From the NCBI GenBank assembly GCA_002007465.1, contig LNAC01000741.1, positions 428,753-492,752 of the forward strand: 64,000 bases of DNA, read 5' to 3'. Shown here in pieces: positions 1 to 64,000 of this stretch. Below the pieces are notes generated by a model. The model made no database searches. It was given only the letters and a program-made list of their open reading frames with translations, and was not told the origin of the DNA. The stretch comes from Ailurus styani (taxonomy: Eukaryota; Chordata; Mammalia; Carnivora; Ailuridae). Every line of letters begins with the position of its first letter. Position 1 is the first letter of the stretch. Both the position numbers and the translations under genes were made by a program.

Positions 1-2613
1 TTTTTTTGAAATATACAGAAATTGGCCCTGAGACACCTTGAGCTTAGCACTAAGTGAGTTTTTTCCTAAAATTTATCTCTACCTTAAAAATGATATTAAT
101 AATTCTAAACACTTCCAATAAGTGGACCAACCTATTGCATTTTTCAGTAAATTATCAGTAGAACATATGGTCTGATTTTTACTTTGTAGTGGTGTTTTCT
201 GAGAGAGATTTTATGGGGAAATGGAGTAGAGCACACAGGCCACTGAAGCAGTCAGAATTGAACTAATTTTATTGTGTTAATATTTGGAAATATTTCTGTA
301 AGTTAGAAGTTACAGGTATTGTCTTTATGAATATCTTGTGATATGAAAACATGTTACTTCAGATGTTTATGTGACAGGAAAATAATCCTTCTGAAATCAG
401 TTGCATGGTACCAAAGATTAAAGATAGAACAGGAGCAGTGCTGGAAGGATTTCTTCTTCAAGATTGGTTTTTCAAGATGGGAGGAACAACAAGTAATTCC
501 CCAGATACATACAGTTGTGACAGGCTGTAAGACCAATAAGGAACCCTTTTTGCTTAATACTATCTTTCTATTTTAATACAAACTTTGTTAATATTTTGAG
601 TCACTAAAGAGATTGAAAATATATAATTTAGAGGCAATCACAGCATTCTAAATCCTTCATCAGTGTGGTTTTTAAAGACATATTCTTTCCTAAACTCTAA
701 AAAATTAAGTAAGATGCACTTCATTTTTAAGGTTTGTACATTACATAGTATTTATTGAAAATTAAATATTTGATAAAGATTACCTGGAGAGTTGATAGTT
801 TTCTGAGGGCTTTTAATTTTAAATGAGAGCATAATGAAATGAATAACAAATACAAAGAGACAAAAAATATTTCATACATTTTTTAGGAGGATTTCAATCC
901 TTTCTAGGAGGATTTTATGATATTTATTTCACTGTGACTCAAATTTTTGTTATGTTTTTCTTTAGGGAATAAAATTTTGGTTTTCTCTAAAGACCAACTT
1001 ACCTGTTCTTGGAAAACAACATAGGTAGGAATGTTGTCTCTAACTCTAAAATGGATAAAAGAGAAGTCTTATAAAGGAAAGTAAAGCATGGATAGATTCA
1101 GGACCTGCTGGAAATACTATCATTCTTTTTTGTGTGTGTTGTCGAGATTTGTTGAACTGAATGTTCTGATGGAGAGTTGATAAAGTAAGGATAAGTCAGC
1201 TATTACTCAGGTGATGATCATGCTTTGGCAAAATCTAGTAATACAAGAGTCTCTGAGCAAATGGGTTGTATCAGAAAGTAGACAATTCAAAGTTGATAGG
1301 AGTGACCCCGGTAGCAAGATTCAGACACTTAAATGTAGAAATTGAAACAATCAAGTGATATGAAATTGCTAAGAATCCAGGATATGTATTGGAAAACTTT
1401 TCTTAGCTATCAAGTTAATACTCTCAATTCAAAATATTTTAGCTGCTTTTGGGGGCATAAAGCCATGATGAATAGAAACTGGTGGTTATCCAAAAGTGCA
1501 AGGTTTTTGTTTTATTAATATTTGCTAGGAACTGGAGCACAGGATATGAGAAGCCAGGAATTATTCTTACATTTAGGAGAGAGCTGTGCTTATTATCCCC
1601 ATGTTCCCTTTTCCTATCTCCCTATTGGGACACTGAAACTCAAGCCGGACATGGTGGCCACCTCCTTCTATTCCCCAGTGCCTTACTTAAGTTACTAGGT
1701 CCCTAGGATGACCAGGAAGAAAGGAGAAGCTTAGATCTAAAAATGTCACATAGCTAATAATTGTCAGAACCAGGTTTAGAATCAAAACGCACTAGCCCCA
1801 GACCAGTGTTCTTTCCATTTTATCATGCTGCCTTTCTTTATATCATTGTTTTCCAAACAACAGAACACTTTTATAGGACAAATTCTTACACAGAAACTCA
1901 GTGCATCAAAAGGATAAAAAATTAAGTGTTCTATTTAAAGCCAGGGTGGAAAACATGAAGCTCAGACCTAAGCCTACTCCTTTGCTCTCTTTTTCTTTTC
2001 CCACCAGACCCCTAAAGAAACCTAAGCCTTCAACAGAGTACAGTTTTAATATGCATAACATATCTTAGAGTTTTAAAAATTATCTATGTTTCTGTAATGG
2101 CAGTTATTTCCTTTAATTTTTCTCTTATAAACCATTGTCTTTGATGTCTTCCCTTGAGCTCCTATTTTCAGCTCAAGGTGCAACGACTGGTATCTAGCCA
2201 AGTGTAGTGGGCATCTCATTTCATGCTTTGAATGCTCCAGTCCAGAGTGAGAGCCACTTGAAGGAGCTGGAAAGGGGTTTGAACAGGGGAAGGAGTCTTC
2301 TGTTGAGTGAAGGGGATATTCTAGTTTTATTTTATCGACATTGACCTGTGCTAAATTTGAATTTGATAAAAGGTATATGCATGGAAGTAGAAGAATATTT
2401 TCTTAACTCATTCTCAACGTTGCTAAATGCTTGCGTGGAATAACCCATCTTAAGCACATGGCCCTACTTACTCACTGCTTGGGAAATACACCACAGTACT
2501 TACTTCTGTTCCCTACCCTTATACATTTGTTTCTGAAGCTTAGAGTTGATCATGACATTGCTGTGCAGTTTTCTGCTGCTTACTTTTAAGTTGAAATCTC
2601 ATTTTTGTTTCAG
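1..2613 (+). other. DCAF6: Intron of DCAF6 (3' part), upstream of the cassette exon
   Basis: AT-rich intronic DNA running in from the left edge. It ends in a pyrimidine-rich acceptor tract and CAG at 2611-2613. I looked for the preceding DCAF6 exon and did not find it. Apart from a weak MIR-like fragment near 1.75-1.84 kb I recognise nothing here. Confidence 0.8.
1745..1840 (-). mobile_element. MIR fragment (degenerate)
   Basis: The order 'cacatagctaataattgtcagaaccaggtttagaatc...' matches the antisense MIR core: a decayed 'cacacagctagtaagtggcagagccaggattcgaac' block followed by the reverse complement of the tRNA-like head. Divergence is high, so the family is fairly sure but the ends are not. 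Confidence 0.5.
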
Positions 2614-59464
<56,851 letters not shown>

Positions 59465-59822
59465 CCAACTCTTATTGGCAAGCACTTAGATGTCCTGAAA
59501 TTTGTATAAGACATTTATTATATTTTTTTCTTTACAGAGCTTTAGTGCAATTTTAAGGTTATGGTGTTTTGGAGTTTTTCCCCTTTTCGGGATAACCTAA
59601 CATTGGTTTGGAATGATTGTGTGCATGAATTTGGGAGAGTGTGTAAAACAAAACTAGCAAAATGTTTAAAAAACTTTTTGCCATGTGTGAGGAGTGCTAG
59701 AAAATGCAAAGTGCAATATTTTCCCTAACCTTCAGATATGAGAGCTTGGATCAATGTGGAAGAGTAATTTTCATTATAGTGAAAATGTTGGTCAAATAAA
59801 TTTCTACACTTGCCATTTGCAT
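59465..59822 (+). other. DCAF6: DCAF6 3' UTR (approximate end)
   Basis: About 355 nt after the stop, AT-rich, with no repeat. The end is set by the AATAAA at 59795 plus the usual 10-30 nt; the exact cleavage site cannot be read. Sequence further on looks intergenic. Confidence 0.8.
59795..59800 (+). terminator. DCAF6: Polyadenylation signal AATAAA of DCAF6
   Basis: The first canonical AATAAA after the stop codon, in 'ggtcaaataaatttctac'. T/GT-rich text ('gcatgtttgttgctttc') follows at 59819-59835 as a downstream element. A weaker ATTAAA at 59838-59843 with GT-rich 'gttggttgttttaag' after it could be an alternative site. Confidence 0.85.
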
Positions 59823-61554
59823 GTTTGTTGCTTTCTAATTAAAGAAGTTGGTTGTTTTAAGATATCCTGAATTTGACGTTTTATTTCATGCCTTACTACC
59901 TTCACCACATTTTCCAGTCCTCTCCGTAACAGAAGACTCTTTCTCTAATCTCTTCTAGATTTGATAATCCTTTCTGCTTTGGCTTCTGTGTGATAGAATC
60001 ACATAGAGGAGGTTTTTTTCATTTCTCCTTCCAAAGCATGTTGTCTTCACTTCCAGTCTGTCACCGTTAGTGGTACCTTTCTATCCAAGTACAAGGGTTT
60101 CAGCTTCCAGCAACAAGCAGAGAGCCTCATGGCTAGCGCCTGTGATGGACCGACCCGCGCAGACTTCTGCTCTCCCTCTAACTTCTAGATCTCAACTGGA
60201 AGCTGTTGACCACCCAGTCTTACAATTCCGGGTCTCCCTTTACTCCAGTGTCCAGGTCCACCCAGCTCAGGCTGTCTCCACGCTGTACGCTGCGGGCCTC
60301 CTCCAGGCCTGTAGCTTGGCGGTCCTGAGCTGAAACGCTCCCGTAGTCTGCCCTCATCGCCCCTCCCCTCCCCCAGGCTGCCGTGCCGCTCTCCAGCTGG
60401 GCCCTGGATGGACTCCCAGGTGGGGCCAGGCAGAGCATCCCTGTCCTGTGTGGGGACCCGGCATCGCCCCTTCCCACAAGATGGGGCAAGTCCAGGGACA
60501 CCTGCCACAAAGAGAAGGCAGACTGACTTTTTGGATAGAGGAGAAAGAACTCTTCTGTTGGCTCAGTAACTTCAGGTGGACTTCAGCATCTGGCTCTCAC
60601 GCTAGACAGGGCACCTGTGTTTTCACATGAGGAAATGTGGTAAGTGGCCAAAAGGAAAAGGAATTAATGCTTTAGCCAAACAGGGCCACTGCATGACTTC
60701 TGGAAAGTACTGGGGTCTTAGTTTCTGGTTACCAATGAGTTACGGAATCTGCTTAAGCCATGTGACTTCTGTGGGCTTGTTTCCCGTCTCTACGAAGCAG
60801 GTAATCCTGTTTGTACCGCCTGTGTGAGGACCGCACAAAGGCACGGAGTTTGCTAGGCTTCATGGGACAACTGAAGTGACCAGGGGAAGCACATAGGACA
60901 TTGTTTCTTGCCCTGGAATAAAACAGTAACGGCTGTGCTGTAGAGAGGTGCTGGACGGCGATGGGGCAGAGGCTCCCGGTGGGCTCAGCAGGCCAAGGAG
61001 TCGTAGGTGTTTGGCGAGAAGAGCGCAGAAGGAAATCAGAATTGTTCTGTCCGCCTGGCACAGGATGTCGGCAGTCGGGAGCCTAGGGGGTGGGCAGAGG
61101 GTGTATGCGAACTCTGACCTTCCTGCTCAGTTCAGCTGGGAACCTTAAAAGTTCCTTTTTTTTCTTTATTAACGTAATGGTATTTCTCAGAGCAGTAAGG
61201 TGCGCTGCTGTCGATTTTGCAGAGTGTGGGTCCTGGGTGTTAAAAAGGAGCGGGGCAGGCCAGACCAGCAGCCCAGGGGCAGCAAAGAGAGCACACCCTA
61301 CAGAGGCGAGGGGCCCCTCACGGCTCCCCGTGTGCTGGGAGGCCCCAGCCAGGCACACAGCTGGCCCGGGGGCTCAGCGGCGGCAGGGACCTGGGAGTAG
61401 GATCTCGGCGGTGGCAGGTGAGGTGCTCAGGTAAAGGAGGTAGGTTTGGGCCTGGGGGCTGCTGAGTTTCACTGCCAACCTGCCACCCACCCCTGGCCTC
61501 TGGTTATGGGACACACATCTAGAAAGTGGGTTGCTGTTCATTAAATCTCCTTTA

Positions 61555-61755
61555 TTTTTTTTTTAAGATTTTATTAATTTAAGAGACAGCAAGGAAGAGG
61601 AGCAGCAGAAGGAAGGGGAGAAGCAGGCTCCCCATTGAGCAGAGAGCCCAATGCGGGACTTGATCCCAGGAGCCCGGGATCATGACCTGACCTGAAGGCA
61701 GACACTGAACCCACCGAGCCACCCAGGTGCACGCCCTCCCCTCCCCTCCCCTATA
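61555..61755 (-). mobile_element. CAN-SINE (antisense)
   Basis: 'taagattttattaatttaagagacagcaagg', 'gagaagcaggctccccattgagcagagagcccaatgcgggacttgatcccagg', terminal 'ccaccgagccacccaggtgc', followed by (CCCCT)n. TCCTTTA recurs at 61548 and 61759 as a possible target copy. Confidence 0.88.
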
Positions 61756-61779
61756 AGCCTCCTTTAAAAACCTTAGCTT

Positions 61780-61889
61780 AGGAGGTACCTGGCTTATTCA
61801 GCCAATACAGCTTGTGACTCTTGATCTTGGGGTTGTGAGTTTGAGCCCCAAGTTGCATGTAGAGATTACTTGAAAATCTTTTAAAAATA
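61780..61889 (+). mobile_element. Older CAN-SINE, short
   Basis: 'aggtacctggcttattcagccaatacagcttgtgactcttgatcttggggttgtgagtttgagccccaagttgcatgtagagattacttgaaaatctttt'. Confidence 0.88.
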
Positions 61890-62078
61890 GGGCACCTGGG
61901 CGCTTAGTGAGTTAAGTGTCTGCCTTCGGCTCAGGTCATGATCTCAGGGTCCTGGGATCGAGCCCCGCATGGGGCTCCCTGCTCAGCAGGGAGCCTGCTT
62001 CTCCCTCTCCCCCCTGCTTGTGCTCTCTGTCTCTCTCTCAAAAAAAATAAGTAAAATCTTTAAAAAATAAATAAAAAT
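61890..62078 (+). mobile_element. CAN-SINE, inserted at the tail of the older SINE
   Basis: Head 'gggcacctgggcgcttagtgagttaag', body 'gtctgccttcggctcaggtcatgatctcaggg', tail 'aaaaaaaataagtaaaatctttaaaaaataaataaaa'. It begins directly at the A-rich end of the preceding copy. Confidence 0.92.
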
Positions 62079-64000
62079 GCAAATGTTGTGTATTTCTGGG
62101 TCACACTGAGAAGTCATTTAACAATACTCCCTGAATCTAACAGTCTTGGAGGAATTAATGAACAGCACGTGGGTGGATGTGCAGAGGGGAGGGTGGTGTG
62201 GACATGGCCCCCTCCCAGTTCCTCAGCCCTCAGCGCCAGCCTGCGCGCTTGAAGGAGGCTGCACGCGGTGGGGCGGCCCACAGTGGGTCAAGGGGGACAC
62301 ACACAAAAAGTCCACAGTCCAAGTACAAATCCACAATTTCCACACCTATACACGTACTAAAACATGTTTAATCAGGTAAACAAAACTATTCTAAATACAC
62401 TTTTAGTCGTTTATAAATACTGTGATTTATAATAATCCTAAATATTTTATCTTTAAAAAAAGTCATCCAAAAACTTCAAGTGAAATATATTTCAGGATTA
62501 GCTTGCTTTTGTTCTGCTTTGAGGGTTATTATCAACTTCTGCATCCAGGTCTGTTATCAGAACACAGCCCGGAACTCTGTCTCAGCACGTCCCCACCAGA
62601 GTGACCAACTGCTTCCAGCCACAGCACTTGGGGCGGCCACGCCTGCCCAGGCCCTGCTCCCCGTGATCCCGTGGCGCTGTCTTCTCATCTGAGAGCGGCT
62701 GACTTGCCTGTGACTTGGGATATTTCAAAACGATGGTGTGATAAAGACCAGAACTGGCTTCTAATTCCTAAGCCATTAATATTATTCAGGAAAATTCTGA
62801 GGGAAATGAACACAGGTCTGTGTATTACATTCTAAAAATAACATTGAGCAAAACTGTGCTCTTGGTAATTTTACCCAGATTCAAGTTTGTGCTTTGAAAC
62901 CTTTCAAATGAATCAGTCACCTTCCTTGGGTGGCGGTCTTTCTAGGTCCGGCAAGCCAATATTCCAGGCTCCCAAGCTCTCTGGTCTACAACAGTTTCTA
63001 CGCACCTCCCAAGCCCAGCTAGCCAATGCTGATACTGATGAATTTTCAGTATCCCTCCTCCTCTTCCTCCGTCTCTCCTCCTCTGCAAAGTCGTAGAGTT
63101 GGCTGCTGCACAGTCACATGGCCAAGACCTGGCATTTGACCCAGACTCTGGCTTAATGCACTTTGGGAGGTCACACAATCCCTAGGCTTTGCTAGGCCTC
63201 CCTGGATTCTGCGGGTCCCCTCTCCCCAACCCAGAAGGGTGGTCGGGCTCTGTCCCCTCCCATAGTCACATAGGACAGCCACTTTCCTTTGCTTCGGGGT
63301 GAATTGTGATGATGCTTCCGTCTCCCGTGGGATTCACCTGGGGTTCTGCATGCACTGTGGTACCAGCATGGACTCCCAGCCCCGTGCGGCCTCTTGCCAT
63401 GGGGACTTGGAAGATCGAGGACTCTGGGAGCCCAAGACCCCTGGCCAAGCAGTCACTATCACTGGGGACAGAACTGTCCTTGGCACCCAGGTGTCAGCTC
63501 AGGGGCTGTAAGGGAGGTCAAGGCTGAGCTCGTGCCCCGGCTTGGGACTCGACAGCAGGCCCCGGGGCGGGCGGGATCAGCTTCGATCGCCACCAACAGA
63601 AAAGCTCCTTGCTGCTCCTTCAGGTCTTTTAAATTCCAAACGGTCCCCGCACCCTTTCCTCCCTGACTCATGCCCTCCGGGGCCTCGCCACATCCCTCTC
63701 CCCAGGAGGCCCTCTTGTGCCCTGCAGCTAACGTGACAGTTCCAGGCGACAGTGCCCCGCGCACCTCCCATCTCGGGCAGCAGTACCTTCTGACGGCTGT
63801 CCCGGAGACGCCGGCCCCCGGGCGCACACACCAGCTCCTGCCAGTGGTCCCCAGGGCCACCCCGGAGGGCCCGCCTCAGCCCGCGTCCCGCACAGAATGT
63901 CACCCACCTCGTGTATCAACGAGATAACCGCGCTGTGGGAGCTGAGGGGCCTGCGGCTGCCCGGCTCGTGCCCTGTTGCACGGGAGGTGACCCAGAGCCC

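Larger units (their letters stand above)
59823..64000. other. Intergenic DNA downstream of DCAF6
   Basis: No coding family recognised on either strand. In other mammals GPR161 lies tail to tail with DCAF6 several kilobases away (from memory). I see none of its coding sequence, so its 3' end would lie beyond the right edge. Base composition becomes GC-richer after about 63.3 kb, and overlapping open frames there are a GC effect. MIR-like traces lie at 60.70-60.90 kb (sense) and 63.09-63.19 kb (antisense). SINEs are listed separately. Confidence 0.7.

Noticed and set aside
343..576. 77-codon frame with a possible 'ag...gt' pair, considered as an upstream DCAF6 exon
   Set aside because: In the phase the flanking exons need (phase 1), a stop follows within a few codons of the likely acceptor, and no DCAF6 text matches.
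61160..61172. Minus-strand AATAAA as a possible poly-A signal of a convergent gene
   Set aside because: No coding exon or 3' UTR-like conservation could be tied to it; an A-rich chance match is more likely.
63299..63927. Cluster of overlapping 60-130-codon frames on both strands
   Set aside because: High GC lowers stop frequency; the translations are Pro/Gly/Arg/Ala-rich with no family signature and no splice-consistent structure I could support.
59823..64000. GPR161, the expected tail-to-tail neighbour
   Set aside because: None of its conserved coding text (7TM blocks or C-terminus) is visible on either strand; it probably lies beyond the right edge.

Overview
The window is nuclear DNA from a carnivoran, most likely a mustelid (ferret, mink, marten or similar). 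The evidence is roughly two dozen tRNA-derived CAN-SINE copies with a musteloid-type head (GTGGCTCAGTGGGTTAAAGC), a pyrimidine-rich middle and an AATAAATAAATAAAATC tail, plus young carnivore-type L1 copies. The species call is an inference from repeat style. There is no prokaryotic content.

The only gene I can support is DCAF6 (also NRIP or IQWD1), on the plus strand from the left edge to about 59.82 kb. Ten coding exons (2614-2673, 17684-17801, 22278-22390, 23550-23639, 23818-24145, 46275-46413, 48300-48456, 49102-49190, 52541-52646, 59400-59464) join in one continuous frame. They encode roughly the C-terminal 400 residues of a protein of about 860, plus a 20-codon exon that can be skipped in frame. 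In order they give a disordered Ser/Thr/Glu-rich linker, an acidic patch, a conserved [11 protein letters not shown] stretch, an IQ calmodulin-binding motif, the last two WD repeats and an acidic tail. The N-terminal WD repeats lie left of the window. DCAF6 is a substrate receptor of the CUL4-DDB1 ubiquitin ligase and a nuclear-receptor and calmodulin partner.

Layout. 1-17.7 kb: intronic DNA around one cassette exon, with L2 and MIR relics, CAN-SINEs, an assembly-type duplication at 7.4-7.8 kb and two SINEs at one target site at 14.3-14.75 kb. 17.7-24.1 kb: four linker exons. 24.1-46.3 kb: one 22-kb intron holding an RPL32 retropseudogene, two DNA transposons, two old antisense L1 blocks (33.8-41.2 kb), a dense SINE cluster (41.4-44.5 kb) and a 78-N gap. 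46.3-52.6 kb: the IQ and WD exons, with an L1 carrying an apparent 3' transduction. 52.6-59.4 kb: a large intron with an LTR-like segment and a 2-kb 5'-truncated L1. 59.4-59.8 kb: last exon and 3' UTR. 59.8-64 kb: intergenic DNA with no gene I can recognise.

I do not see a new biological system. The items most worth checking are the L1 3' transduction, the double SINE insertion, the tandem splice donor after the 328-bp exon, two likely assembly duplications next to single Ns, and an unidentified minus-strand stretch at 26.7-30.1 kb.
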